DNA from: Aurelia coerulea
Taxonomy: Eukaryota > Cnidaria > Scyphozoa > Semaeostomeae > Ulmaridae
NCBI GenBank assembly: GCA_039566865.1
Contig: CM076960.1
Span: 11,260,501 to 11,324,500 of the forward strand
Reading direction: 5' to 3'
Length of the DNA stretch: 64,000 nucleotides
Made by a program: the position numbers and the translations under genes
The notes under the pieces: generated by a model
The model's input: the letters and a program-made list of their open reading frames with translations, nothing else
Database searches by the model: none
Told to the model about the DNA's origin: nothing
In this document: one piece after another, positions 33,985-45,944 of the stretch
Numbering within the stretch: position 1 is the first letter of the stretch
Layout: each line of letters starts with the position of its first letter

Positions 33985-34383
33985 TTATCATTTAATCAAA
34001 GGACGTATTGTTCATTGAGAACGGGACACAAAGGACGCATTAGCGCACCGAACTAAGACGTTGCACACTTAGATTTGTTTTGATTTCTTGTTCTTTTGGA
34101 ACGTTGTTTACGAATTACGAAGATGGCGCTTGCAGTAAGGGTTTACGAATATTGTAAGTATGTTTTCCTTCAGTTTATCGTTTCTTTTTCGCTTTATTCG
34201 TTGGTAGGCAAGCATTATTTATATTTTTCGTTTGTTTGTTTCTTGCGAAAACCACATTCACATTCACATTCATATTCATATGTACTATCCATACGTTGCT
34301 AAACTAGCGGATTGGAATTTGTGCGTATTCGAAGAAGGTCCCATATTTTTACTGGCAATTCTAAGAGGCTTGGCGCCACCTCA
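33985..34383 (+). repeat. BEL-2 5' LTR (left part missing)
   Basis: 399 bp match 45546-45944 with about six differences that I could count. Both copies end ...TTGGCGCCACCTCA and then diverge, which fixes the right edge. The left ~58 bp seen in the 3' LTR are missing. In their place, 33927-33984 is an AT-rich filler with partial copies of the LTR, next to LINE copy C. The LTR would carry promoter and polyadenylation signals; none was pinned down. Confidence 0.85.
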
Positions 34384-34506
34384 TCGTTTTCGAATATTCC
34401 GGCTGGGAGAATTACGACGAAAATATTGGTTTATCCTAAATGGCTTTCGCAGTTTGCACGAAAATAAACGTTATTACAGAGTTTATTCAAATTTGGATGG
34501 CCTAAA

Positions 34507-36090
34507 ATGTCACGTAGTGAAAAGGATAAATGTGAGGGCATAACCTCGCAGGCCGAAGATTGCAGAACAGAAAACTTACTCGAAAATGAATTTAATGATG
34601 TCGCAGGTTTACTTGCAGAGTCACGCCCACAGATAACTCGAGTGTTAACGGAAAAGGGTCTTTCATACCGGATGGAGATGAGGGATCTACGACGGAAAAA
34701 TCAAGGTCGGTACAAGGAAATGATTGAAGGGCATATCGAAAGAATTTATGATATTTTTAAAACGGGAGATGCCACAGACTTGATTGACCAATTACTTGCA
34801 AAGGTTACGCGATCTTATCAGGATTACACACGTCAGTCTGACTCGGAGGAAGAACAAATGAGTGACCCCTTGTTTCTTCAGACATTTAATAAAGTCAAAG
34901 CCGTACAACAAGAAGCTCAGTCTTGGAAGATTTATCAGCAAGCTGCTTCATTTTCTAGAAGGAAGCCTAGCTCCATAATATCAGAGGGCTCTAAATGTCC
35001 TAGAAAGTCTAAATCGTCCAATCCTTCTCATAGTTCAAGCAGAACAATGGATGACGTCATCAGAAATCGAGCGAAATTAGTAGAATTACAAACAAGAGCG
35101 CAATACTTTGAGAAAGAAAAGCAAGTAGAGCTGGAGTTAGATCGTACACGATTGGAAAAAGAAATAGCGATTGCTAAGGCAACGGAAAAGATTCATCGAG
35201 AATATTTAAATGATGACTACGAGTTGAATTCTTTGAATGACAAGGATATTCTTATTCCAAAAATTAGCCACGATGCTATGACACAAAGCCACGAGAGAAA
35301 GCCGACTGTGTCTCATTTGCCTGATGCCTATGCAAAGTCGGAGAAGCAAAGTTTTTTGACTGTAAATGATCAACGTTCTCATATGGCACCAATCTTTAGT
35401 ACTCAAGCACGCCATAACCTTGGGAAAAGCAACTTGCAGCCACAAGCTACGCCTTTCTATCCTGCTGTTGTTCCTGGTGTTGTAACCACTTCTGTTCCTG
35501 ACCCAATCCCCCCTCCTGGTCTAATCCCTGGTCCTGCCCCTACATCAATTCCTGCTCCTTCGAGCAATCATGGGAACCAGATGCTATATCATTTGCTAGA
35601 AAAACAAGGGGAATATCTTCGTCGACAAGGTTTACCTAACGTTACTCCTGAAATATTTACTGGAGACACTTTGAAGTACAAGATTTTCACGACTTTATTT
35701 GATATGGCTGTTGATTCGAGGATTTCAGACCCAAGAGAGAAGCTTGCTTTGTTAATAGAGTTCACAAGTGGAGAGCCAAAGAATTTGATTGAAACTTGCT
35801 TGTATCAAACACCAGGATCTGGTTACCGAAGAGCAAGAGAATTGTTGGAAAAGCATTATGGAAATCCTATACAAGTTGCTAATGCACATGTGGAAAAGTT
35901 GATTTCATGGCCTAAAGTTTATGATGGCGATAGCAAGAAAATGCGAGAATTCTATGTTTATTTGGTTAAATGCCAAGGCTGCTTAACTGACGAGGAATAT
36001 GTTCACAAGTTAAACACAAGTTCATTGCTGCAAGTATTATGTTTAAAGCTACAAGAGAGACTGCAGCGACAGTGGGCTACGCAGGTGTAG
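34507..36090 (+). pseudogene. BEL-2 gag
   Basis: ATG at 34507 opens 527 codons. Residues ~195-240 form a charged coiled coil (KQVELELDRTRLEKEIAIAK). A Pro-rich stretch spans ~315-360. Residues ~375-520 match the BEL/Pao gag capsid-like domain (DUF1759 type), with LIEFTSGEPKNLIETCL and ARELLEKHYGNP. It would form the particle shell. The stop at 36088-36090 (TAG) lies in frame with the next ORF at 36136, so it is probably a nonsense change in a single gag-pol frame. Confidence 0.85.
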
Positions 36091-36135
36091 ATCATCAAGT
36101 CAAGAGAATCAAGAAGAGCAAACTTTAGTGATTTT

Positions 36136-37803
36136 GTGGAATTCATTGGCAAAGAAAGTGAAGTTGCAAGTGATCCCACCTTTAGCAAAGAAGCTATGTC
36201 AAAGATTCTACCAAAGAAACCATCGAATAGTTTCAGACCACAACGAGATTCAGGAAGACCAAGAATAACATCTTTTGTGACAAAATCAAATGCAACTGGC
36301 CAGGCAAACGATTCAGTCACGAATACCAAAACCACTGATCCAGAATGCCCATTTTGTTCAGAGAAGCATTGTCTAGATAACTGCAAGACCTTTATGAATA
36401 AATCACCATTTGCAAGAAAGATGTTTGTAATCTCACATAAATTGTGCTTTGGCTGCTATTCTCCTGCGCATAGTGTTACATATTGTACACAAAAGCTGGT
36501 ATGCAGAGAGAAAGATTGCGGATTTGCACATCCAACAGGAATGCATGGTACGCACAAGTACAAAGGAAAGGCAAAGTCTAATACGGAAGCTGCACCTCAC
36601 ATAAGCAATGGCTGTACGAAATGTGACGAAAACAGTGAAGATTCCATTGAAGTTCTTTCCCTGAGCGTTCTGCCAATGTTGTTGTGGCACAAGTCTAATC
36701 CGAATCACGTGATCAAAGGTTATGGAATGCTGGATAACTGTAGTCAAGGAACATTCATAAAGAAAGACATCTTAAGAAGTTTAGATGCACCAAAGGTCAA
36801 CACCAAGATTACCATCAAAACAATCACAGGAACGACCACAGAAGATGCAGATATCGTTAATGATCTAATTGTATCAAGCATTGATGGGAGCAACCAAATT
36901 GATCTGCCAAAAGTTTTCAGTCGTCGTGATCTTCCAGTTGACCAAGATGAGATACCTACTCCAGAAAGAGTGAGAAGATGGTCGCAATTACAAGACATAG
37001 CAGATGATATTCCGGATCTTGACTGTGACGTCCCGATTGGTCTTTTGATTGGAGTTAATTGCCCAGCTGCTTTGCGACCAATAGAGGTTATCAAAGAAGA
37101 GAATGGCGGTTCGTTTGCGCAAAGGACTGCGTTTGGATGGTGCATTGTTGGTCCCTTATCGAGTGGACAGTCTGCTGTGAATAGTTTGAGATGCAATCGA
37201 ATTGCTGTTACCGATGCAACTACGAATCAATATTCACAACATTATTTTGCTGTCCAAGATGAAGTGAAAGATGTGAATGCAGCAACAGTTTTGATGGATA
37301 TGTATAGAAAGGAATTTAACGAGCCAACTCCTAAAGAAATGAAGAAGCAGTTGCAGAAAGGTGTAATGCATCCTCCACAATCTACAACTGAAAAAGTGTT
37401 GACGAGAAGTTCCCTGCAGCATGATGAAAAATCGAATTCGAGAGAAGATGAAAAATTCTTGGCAAAGATTGAAAAGGAGATTACCTTGGTTGATGGTCAT
37501 TATCAGTTACCTTTACCTTTCCGTGAAGACAATGTGAAAATGCCTAACAATCGTAAGCAAGCTGAGCAGAGAGCTCTTTGGATAAAGAAAAAATTTGCAG
37601 ATGAACAATATAAACTAGATTATGTGGCATTCATGAACGATATTATCAGCAAAGGATATGCTAGAAAGGTATCCGAGTCAAGAATGAAAGTAGAAGAGGA
37701 TAAAACATGGTACCTACCACACCATGGCGTATATCACCCTAAAAACCAGGCAAGATTCGCGCAGTGTTTGATTGCAGTTGCAGCTACAAAGGAACATCAC
37801 TGA
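36136..37803 (+). pseudogene. BEL-2 nucleocapsid, protease and pre-RT region
   Basis: Same frame as gag. Cys/His clusters near residues 73-140 (CPFCSEKHCLDNC; CFGCYSPAH...C; a C...H pair ending HPTGMH) are the BEL zinc knuckles. The aspartic protease motif is MLDNCSQGTFI (D-x-x-S form). Then come DVPIGLLIGVNCP and AFGWCIVGP of the A17-type protease region, and the RT start near LPHHGVYHP. The frame is lost near 37750; RT continues in another frame. Confidence 0.85.
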
Positions 37804-39584
37804 ATGAAGAACTCCTGCAAGGTCCAAACTTGACAAATTCTTTAGTTGGAGTTTTAACAAGATTTCGGTTGGAACCAGTAGCTTTCATGGCAGACATCGA
37901 GGCTATGTTCTACCAGGTTCATGTTCCGGAAAGTCAGCGAAGTTTTCTACGTTTCTTGTGGTGGCCCAATGGTAACACAGATGAATGTCTGGTTGAGTAT
38001 GAGATGTGTGTTCATACATTTGGAGCAATTAGTTCTCCGGCTTGCGCTAATTTTGCACTTCAAAAGACAGCCGAAGACAACAAGGAAAAATTTGGATGTG
38101 AAGCATCAAAGAGTGTAAAAGAAGATTTCTACGTCGATGATTTCCTGAAGTCAAAGGATAGTACTGAATCTGCAATTGATCTCATTTCCCAAACCAAGAA
38201 GATGTGTGCTTCAGGAGGTTTCAATCTGACCAAGTTTGTATCTAATGACAGAACTGTAATAGAATCTGTCCCAGACAAAGATCGTTCAAAGAATATCAAG
38301 AATCTCAACTTGGAACTAGATTTGCTACCGGTTGAGAGAGCACTTGGAATGTCATGGAATATTGAGAATGACACATTGAACTTTCGAATTACACTCAAAG
38401 ATCTACCGCTTACTCGAAGAGGTATTCTAGCAACTGTCAGTTCAATTTACGATCCACATGGATTGGTGAGTCCACTTCTATTACATGGAAAGCGAATTCT
38501 ACAACAAATAGTGGCTGACAACAAGAGTTGGGACGAAGGGGTCTCCCAGGAGCAACGATCTGCTTGGGAAAATGGAGAAAGGACTTACAAGTCTTGGATG
38601 AAATCGAAATCAAAAGAACTTTCAAGCCATCACACTTTGGAAAGATTGTGTCTGCCCAGATTCATCATTTTTCAGATGCAAATGAGGTTGGATACGGTGA
38701 AGCAAGCTATTTACGATTACTAGACGATCATGGCCAAATTTCAAACACCCTTGTCATGGCAAAATCAAGAGTTGCACCATTGAAAACATTCACGATACCA
38801 CGCCTAGAACTGACAGCTGCAACGGTGGCAGTCAAGGTTGGTTACATGCTATTTAAAGAGCTACAAATTGGCAATTTGCTAGAATATTATTGGACAGATT
38901 CGCAATTGGTTTTGCAGTATTTGAGCAATGAGAAGAGAAGGTTCCATGTTTTTGTCGCTAATAGAGTCAAGTTGATACACGATTACTCTGACGTAGACCA
39001 GTGGAGGCACGTGGAATCCAAGAACAATCCTGCAGATCATGCGTCACGAGGGCTTACAGGAAAGAAATTTATCGAATGCAGTGAATGGTTTAGTGGCCCA
39101 AACTTTTTGAAACAATCTGAAGATAATTGGCCAAGCAGTTCAATCGAGAGAGAAGTAGATGACAGTGATCCTGAAGTAAAGAAAGATGTAAAGGTCAATG
39201 CTACTGATGTCAAAGAGAGAAATCATGTTTTATCACAGCTAGAGAAATATTCATCTAGCTGGTATCGGATGAAAAGAGTGCTAGCTATCATCATGAAGGT
39301 AATCGAACAAAAGAGTTTCAGTCACGTTGACGTTGCAGTTGAAGATTTGCAAGAAGCTGAGAAGTTACTTTTCAAGTGGGTACAGAACGAAGCCTTTGAA
39401 GAACAGCTCAAAGTTTTGACAGATTCAGATTTTGATAAAGATACACGCGCGAGCAAGAAGGAAAGAAAGAAGTTCTTACGAAAGAACGATATCCTCGTGC
39501 AGCTAGATCCTTTCGTAGACCAATTTGGAGTTTTGCGAGTCGGTGGACGTTTGAAAAAGTCTGACTTGGAAGAAAATATGAAGC
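37764..39584 (+). pseudogene. BEL-2 reverse transcriptase and RNase H, frameshifted
   Basis: 37764-38723 carries RT blocks [16 protein letters not shown] (catalytic Asp) and FYVDDFLKS (catalytic DD), plus ISPACANF-like and [21 protein letters not shown] frameshift near 38570 moves to 38528-39584 with RNase H (WTDSQLVLQYLSNEKRRFHV, NPADHASRG) and the start of integrase (LRVGGRLKKS). The reading frame is then cut by the LINE at 39585. Residues printed past 39584 in that frame belong to the LINE. Confidence 0.85.
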
Positions 39585-40184
39585 TATTTTTGCTAGGCCA
39601 AACCAGTTTATTTTTTTGGTTATCCAAAACGTATTTCTATTGAAAGCCAAAAGCTTCCCCTAGGGAATTTTTGTCTGGCTCTCTAATGTAGCTAAGATGT
39701 TGAAAAACTAGTTAATAAGTCACCTTATACGAGTCTCAAGGGTTTTGTCATGTTAATATTTTCTTTGACAATGATCTAATTCAACAATTGATTTTTCAAC
39801 TGTTTCCACAAAGCTTCCACAGTTCGAAAACCCGACACGCTTGTGTTTTTTGTACTTTTAAGGTCTATAGAGGCCACCGTATTATGCTCTATATTTACTT
39901 ACTATTGTGTTAAAGTTTATGTTTACCTAAATCGTCTTTTTAACTGTGTGTATTTTCGTTTAGTTTATGTCTCGTTACTTTCATTTTCCCTACTTTGCCT
40001 TGGTGGTTGCATTATGACTGGTTGCCCCCTAGGACCAGCGAGAAGATTTCTTTATGATGATGCCGGTTGAAATCAATCAATGGAGAGCAACAATAGGGTG
40101 TTTCCGTGCGTCTTTGCAAAACAAATCCCAACTGAGCAGAAATTTTAGGCCATTCTCAAGTTTCTTTCAAATTGTTAAATTATT

Positions 40185-43022
40185 TTGGTTTTGTTATTGG
40201 TTCATCGCAGTCTCAATACTCGTTCTGCCATTCACGCTGACAATATTGTTTCTTGCAGTTCACTCCGTTGCACCAGAGTTATGTTTTTGCCTTTGTTCGC
40301 CCGCATGCATCGGTCTGCGAAGATAGTACTTTACATTACATTAGAGCTCGTCAAACGAATCCCGTTAGGTGTCATTGTTATTGTTCGATATAGGTATTTT
40401 CAGTCTCATTATGTCTACTTTTACACCGCGTGCGTAGCATGTTCAGCATTACATCTTCAATGGTTGTTGTTTAGAACCATTCTGCTGAGTGGTGATATAG
40501 AAATAAATCTGGGCCCTGAAACACTTGATTTTTGTACGTGGAACCTAAATAGCATTACTGCACATGATTTTTTACGCGTGTCTCTTATAGAGGCTTACAA
40601 CGCGGTGTACAACTATGACATCATCGGAATTGTTGAAACCCACCTTGACAGCACCGTTGATAAAGATAGACTGGCACTTGATGGATATACGTTTATTAAT
40701 GATAACCATCCTCAAAATGTGAAAAGGGGTGGCGTTGGGCTATACATCAAAGATTCCCTTCCTTCAAAAAATCGTTCTGACCTGGTAACTCTCCCTGAAT
40801 GTATTGTGTATTAAATTCAATTAAACAGGAAAAAGTACTTCTTTGCCGTAATCTATAGGAGTCCAAGTCAGGGTCCGGAGGAGTTTGATAACTTTACCAT
40901 AAGCTTTGAGCTGATGTTATCCAAAATGCATGCTGAAAATCCATTCTGCGTTATCATTACTGGTGATTTCAACTGCAGATCAACTCAGTGGTGGGAAAGT
41001 GATATCGAAAATAACGAGGGAAAAATATTTGAGCCACTAGCGTCTGACAATGGTCTTCATCAATTAATCTCAGAACCAACTCATTTAATGGGTGAATCTA
41101 AATCCTGCATTGACTTGATATTTACTGATCAGCCTAACCTCATTATCGATTCTGGTGTCCATCCGTCACTACATGAGCAGTGCCACCATCAAATTGCTTA
41201 CGGTAAATTATCTGTTTCAAACATAGCACAACCTCCATATACCCGCAAGATTTGGTATTACGATAAGGCAGATTTTGCAGCAATCAGGAAAAGCATTGAA
41301 ATGTTTGCTTGGCACGAACATCTTGACAACATGACTTGCCCTAATGAACTGGTAAAACTACTCAATGAAGTCCTTCTCAACATCTATTCAAATTTCATCC
41401 CCAACAAAGTTAAAACGATTAGGCCTCGTCAAGCTCCCTGGATAACGCAAGCCATCAAAAACTTTCTAAGGAAAAAAAATCGTGAATATAAAACTTTTGT
41501 GAGGAGTGGTCAGCCAGACGACAAGCTTGAAGGTGTGCAAAAAATGATATCAGAAGGAGCGAGACTGATTGAGGACGCTAAGCGGAATTACTTCCTTAAG
41601 GCTGGAAAAACCCTTGCTAATCATGGGACCAGCAGCAAAACCTATTGGACCTTAATAAACACTGTTTTAAACAAAGTTAAGATTCCGATGATACCACTTC
41701 TTCTAGAGTGCGGGCTGTTTGTAACGGATTTTACCGAAAAGGCACAGATATTTAATGACTATTTCATTCTTCAATGCACGACCATTGACACAGGTAGCGA
41801 AATTCCCCAAGATACTCCGGTAACTACGACTCTGATAAGTGATTTCGTCATCTCTGAGGAAAAGATTCTTAGTATCATTAGATCACTTAATCCCAATAAA
41901 GCACATGGCTGGGACGAAATATCTGTAAGGATGATAAAATTGAGCGATGTTGCATTGGTTCTGCCACTCAAGATAATTTTCACAAATTGTTTGAGGCGTG
42001 GTTTATTTCCCGAAATTTGGAAACATGCAAATGTAGTGCCGGTTCATAAGAAAAATGAGAAAAATTTGAAGGGGAATTACCGTCCTATTTCTCTTTTACC
42101 AATTTTTGGGAAAATACTTGAAAAACTCATATATGATTCTCTTTACTCGCATCTTGTATCACACGAACTTCTTAACCCAAATCAATCAGGTTTTCGCCCA
42201 GGAGACTCAACCATCAACCAGTTACTCTCAATAACACGCACAATATTTAAAGCTTTTGACTGTAACCCTCCCCTTGATGTTCGTTCTGTGTATCTTGACA
42301 TTTCTAAGGCATTTGATAGGGTATGGCACGATGGTCTAATTTATAAATTAAAGCGATGTGGTGTCTCGGGACAACTTCTTTTTTTAATCCAAAGCTTTCT
42401 CAAGGATCGAAAGCAGAGGACAGTACTGAATGGACAGAGTTCAAATTGGGGAGATATTTCTGCAGGGGTGCCCCAGGGCTCTATCCTTGGACCCTTGTTT
42501 TTCCTTGTGTATATAAATGATCTAGCTGTAGGCTTGAAGTGCAATGTTAAGTTACTTGCTGATGATACATCGTTGTTCACTGTGGTAGAAGATTCAAATA
42601 CAGCTGCCAATGACATGAACCATGACTTGGACTTGATAAGTCGGTGGGCTGAAGCTTGGAGAATGTCCTTTAATCCAGATCCGCAGAAACAAGCTGTTGA
42701 ATTAACATTTTCAAGGAAAAAAATCGAAATTGATCATCCAGTGATTCTCTTTAACAACATACCAGTCAAGAAAGTGAATGAACATAAACATTTAGGAATT
42801 ATCCTGGACTCAAAGCTATCTTTCTCAGCTCATATCAAATCAGCGATCTCTAAAACAAGGAAAGGCATTGGTTTGCTGAAATATCTCTCCAAATACCAGC
42901 CAAGGCATACCCTAAACGAATTATATAAGCCCTATGTTCGACCCCATCTAGACTATGGTGATGGTATTTACCATATTCCTGCCAAAGTATGCCATTTCAG
43001 TCAAAAAATATGTAAAAACTAG
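40185..43022 (+). pseudogene. LINE ORF2: endonuclease plus RT, one stop codon
   Basis: Same frame throughout 40185-43022 except a TAA at 40812-40814. Order: hydrophobic N-terminus; 2A-like GDIEINLGP; endonuclease motifs (WNLNSI, GIVETHLD, VIITGDFNCRST, SCIDLIFTDQ); linker (RKKNREYKTFVRSGQPDDK); and RT blocks (NYRPISLLPIFGKILEKLIY, YLDISKAFDRVWHD, GVPQGSILGPLFFLVYINDL, LADDTSLFTVV). After 43022 the frame is lost by a short deletion near 43010. The remaining C-terminus appears in pieces to 43775. Endonuclease nicks target DNA and RT primes there. The copy is inactive. Confidence 0.9.
40482..40517 (+). other. 2A-like ribosome-skipping motif (degenerate)
   Basis: Codons read ...LLSGDIEINLGP just before the endonuclease begins (ETLDFCTWNLNSI). 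The 2A consensus is D-x-E-x-N-P-G-P; here the first Pro is Leu. CR1-like LINEs of some marine animals have a working 2A at this position (recalled). This copy probably lost it. Confidence 0.55.
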
Positions 43023-43775
43023 AGTCCGTACAGTATTCTGCTGCCTTAGCTGTGTCAGGTACATGGAGGGGAACATCTCGAGAGAAGCTGTACACAGAGC
43101 TTGGTTGGGGGTCACTGAGTTCCCGAAGATGGAGTAGACGCCTTACCTTGTTCTACAAGTTTGTAAATAATCTTAGTCCCTAGTATACAGTTGAACCAAT
43201 TCCCCCTCTTCATCATTCGCAGTACCGTCTTCGCGACAAGGATGTCATCGGGCAATTAAAGGCAAGAACAGAAAAATTCAGGTCTAGCTTCTATCCAAAC
43301 TGTTTATCCGAATGGAATAAGCTTGAGCCTGAATTTAGACTTGCGCCTTCTATTGCTGTTTTTAAGAAAAAGCTGTTATCAATAATCCGCCCCCCTGCCA
43401 AATCTGTTTTTGGAATTCACGATCCAATAGGATTATCCTACCTTACACAAATTAGGGTTGGTCTCAGCAATTTAAATTTCCAAAAATTCAAGCAAAAATT
43501 TTAGGGATACAATAAACCCGATGTGCCCAACAAACGATGGCATTGAGGACACTGAGCACTTTTTGTTGCTCTGCCCTTCTTTTGATGTTCAACGACAACA
43601 TCTTCTCGCTGGAATTGTTGAATTATTACGACCATTTGCACAATTCACCAATCTTTCAAACGATTCTTTGACACATCTTTTATTGTATGGTGATCAAGAC
43701 CTTTCTGATGAGTTGAACAGAAATATACTCGAATTAACTTTACGTTTCATCCACGAAACTGGTCGCTTTGATTAA
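43023..43775 (+). pseudogene. LINE ORF2 C-terminal remnant
   Basis: Frame-broken continuation with the Tyr/Arg-rich region (SSRRWSRRLTLFYKFVNN) and the Cys/His motif CPTNDGIEDTEHFLLLCPSF (43521-43775 open). It ends in ETGRFD at 43775, matching copies at 20475 and 31637. Confidence 0.8.
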
Positions 43776-43857
43776 TCTTTTGAGATTACAGCTATGTACT
43801 AAGCAACCACCAAGTCCTTTATCGTAAATAGCTCTTTCCTTTGCAAATTCTGTTTCA

Positions 43858-43969
43858 CATCAGATGTCGGCCATTTTACCTTCCTAAATCAACAATTAAA
43901 CAATTTGCACTCGTGACATCTTTCAAATCCATTTAAACCCTGACCTGACATCTGATATGAGACAGAATC
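43858..43969 (+). other. LINE 3' UTR paired element (stem of ~23 bp)
   Basis: TTCTGTTTCACATCAGATGT (43858-43877) pairs with ACATCTGATATGAGACAGAA (43948-43967), leaving a ~70-nt loop. Counterparts exist in copies B2 and C. It may be an RNA structure read by the RT. Confidence 0.55.
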
Positions 43970-44188
43970 TAGTATAGTATCCATTAATCTTTAATTGTTT
44001 CGTCGTTTCGTAATGTGTCTGTATACAGTTTAATGTTTCATGTTTTTATATATTGGCCATGAGGTAGTCATTGTATTTCGCTCCCCATGGTATCGTACCT
44101 GTAGTGTTGTATAGTAGTTTAGATAGGTATAGTAGAATGTAAGATTATTGTAAAATTTTATATTTGAATAAAGAAAAAAAAATATCAA

Positions 44189-45398
44189 GCATCCCATTAT
44201 TCTTCCAAACAAAGGAAAGATATCAAGGCTTATAGTAGAGAGCTGTCACAGAAGAGTACGTCATCAAGGTCGCGGGATAACAACAAATGAGATCAGGAAC
44301 TCTGGATACTGGATATTACAATGTAACACACTGGCACGCAAAGCTATATCTGACTGTGTTCAACGTCGATTTCTCAGAGGTCATCGTGGAGAGCAAAGGA
44401 TCGCAGATTTGCCGAGCGATCGAATGCAAGAAGCCCCACCATTCACCTACAGTGCAGTTGACTACTTTGGCCCATTCTACATAAAGGAGAAGCGGAAAGA
44501 ACTAAAACGGTATGGTTGTCTATTCACGTGTTTGACGAGTCGTGCAGTTCATATCGAGGTATCACACATCCTTGAAACAGATTCGTTCATCATGGCCCTA
44601 CGCAGATTCATCAACATCAGAGGCAACATTCGACAGCTACGTTCTGACTGGGGAACCAATTTCGTTGGCGCAGAAAGAGAACTCCACGATGCTGTTAAGG
44701 AGATAGATCATGACAGGATTAAGCGAGAGCTACTTAACGAAGGAGCTGATTATCTTCTCATCAAATGGAAAAGAAACCCACCATCAGCTAGCCATATGGG
44801 TGGCATCAAGGAGAGACAAATACGATCGGTACGGGCAATTTTGTCTGCTCTCTTTCAAGTTCATGGAACATCTCTCAATGATGAAGCTTTACGTACCTTC
44901 ATGGCAGAAGCAACAGGTATCCTGAATTCCAGACCCTTGAAAGTTGACAACTTGAACAGTCCGGATTGTTTGCCTCTTTCTCCGAACAATTTATTGACGA
45001 TGAAGACGAAGGTTATACTACCTCCACCGGGTAATTTCTCGCGGGTTGACATGTATTCAAGGAAGTACTGGCGCAGAGTTCAACATTTAGCAGACGAGTT
45101 TTGGAAAAGATGGCACAAAGAATATTTGCAGAATCAGCAGACGAGAACCAAGTGGTACAATCAAAGAGATAATTTCAAAGTTGGAGACATCGTACTTATC
45201 GTTCAAGAGAATGTTTCAAGAAACGAATGGAAAAGAGGGAGGATCGTTGATGTACGAGAAGATAGCGAGAGACTTGTTCGTAGCATTCGCGTGAAAATTG
45301 GAAGCAAAACTGGTCACTCAGAACAAGTTTTAGAGCGCCCAATCAACAAGCTTGTTCTTCTATGTTCCACTGAAAACGTTGAAGAAACAATAGTATAG
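44189..45398 (+). CDS. BEL-2 integrase (frame open, N-terminus displaced)
   Basis: The frame is open from 44189 to TAG at 45396-45398. A zinc-binding region (CHRRVRHQGRG, then SDCVQRR) has the His pair and one of two expected Cys, the second being Arg. Catalytic Asp is in SAVDYFGPF, the second Asp in LRSDWGTNFVGA and Glu in GGIKERQIRSVRA. The C-terminal domain follows (RNEWKRGRIVDVREDSERLV). It would join cDNA to chromosomal DNA. It is part of one pol frame, so without the upstream part it has no start. Confidence 0.85.
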
Positions 45399-45487
45399 TG
45401 GTTCAGTTCCTGCCGAGGAGCCATATATATATATTTAAGAGAAAATGCTCTATACAATCAAAGACATATCACATTTTGGGGAGCCAG

Positions 45488-45944
45488 ATGTTGCTGCGCA
45501 GGAGAGCTCATTCTTTATTTGTTATTGTTTTATAGTTGAACACCTTTATCATTTAATCAAAGGACGTATTGTTTATTGAGTACGGGACACAAAGGACGCA
45601 TTAGCGCACCGAACTAAGACGTTGCACACTTAGATTTGTTTTGATTTCTTGTTTTTTTGGAACGTTGTTTACGAATTACGAAGATGGCGCTTGCAGTAAG
45701 GGTTTACGAATATTGTAAGTATGTTTTCCTTGAGTTTACCGTTTCTTTTTCGCTTTATTCGTTGGTAGGCAAGCATTATTTATATTTTTCGTTTGTTTGT
45801 TTCTAGCGAAAACCACATTCACATTCACATTCATATTCATATGTACTATCCATACGTTGCTAAACTAGCGGATTGGAATTTGTGCGTATTCGAAGAAGGT
45901 CCCATATTTTTACTGGCAATTCTAAGAGGCTTGGCGCCACCTCA
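45488..45944 (+). repeat. BEL-2 3' LTR
   Basis: The right edge (CACCTCA at 45938-45944) is fixed by comparison with the 5' LTR. The left edge is inferred: ACATTTTGGGGAGCCAGA resembles a polypurine tract, followed by TGTTGCTGCGC at 45488. The part shared with the 5' copy is 45546-45944. A CATTCA-type short repeat lies near 45815-45840. Confidence 0.8.

Larger units (their letters stand above)
39585..44178 (+). mobile_element. LINE-1A copy A, nearly full length, inside BEL-2 integrase
   Basis: The target duplication is AAAATATGAAGC (39573-39584) against AAAATATCAAGC (44179-44190), 11 of 12 identical. The copy has a ~600-bp leader, one ORF with 2A-like motif, endonuclease and RT, a 3' UTR with a paired element, and an A-rich tail (44171-44178). 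No separate ORF1 was found. It is the longest of five copies of this family in the window (others at 18280, 20081, 21996 and 31274). Confidence 0.9.
33985..45944 (+). mobile_element. BEL/Pao LTR retrotransposon BEL-2, near complete but inactive
   Basis: Order: LTR, gag, zinc-knuckle region, protease, RT, RNase H, integrase, LTR. A 4.6-kb LINE lies within integrase (39585-44178). LTR similarity of about 98-99% by eye suggests moderate age. Defects: an in-frame stop at 36088-36090, a frameshift near 37750, another near 38570, and the LINE. It sits in the ORF1 of a second-family LINE, which resumes at 45945. Confidence 0.9.

Noticed and set aside
34232..34543. 103-codon ORF in the BEL-2 5' LTR and leader
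   Set aside because: It starts in LTR sequence that also occurs in the 3' LTR and has no domain; the gag ATG at 34507 is a better start.
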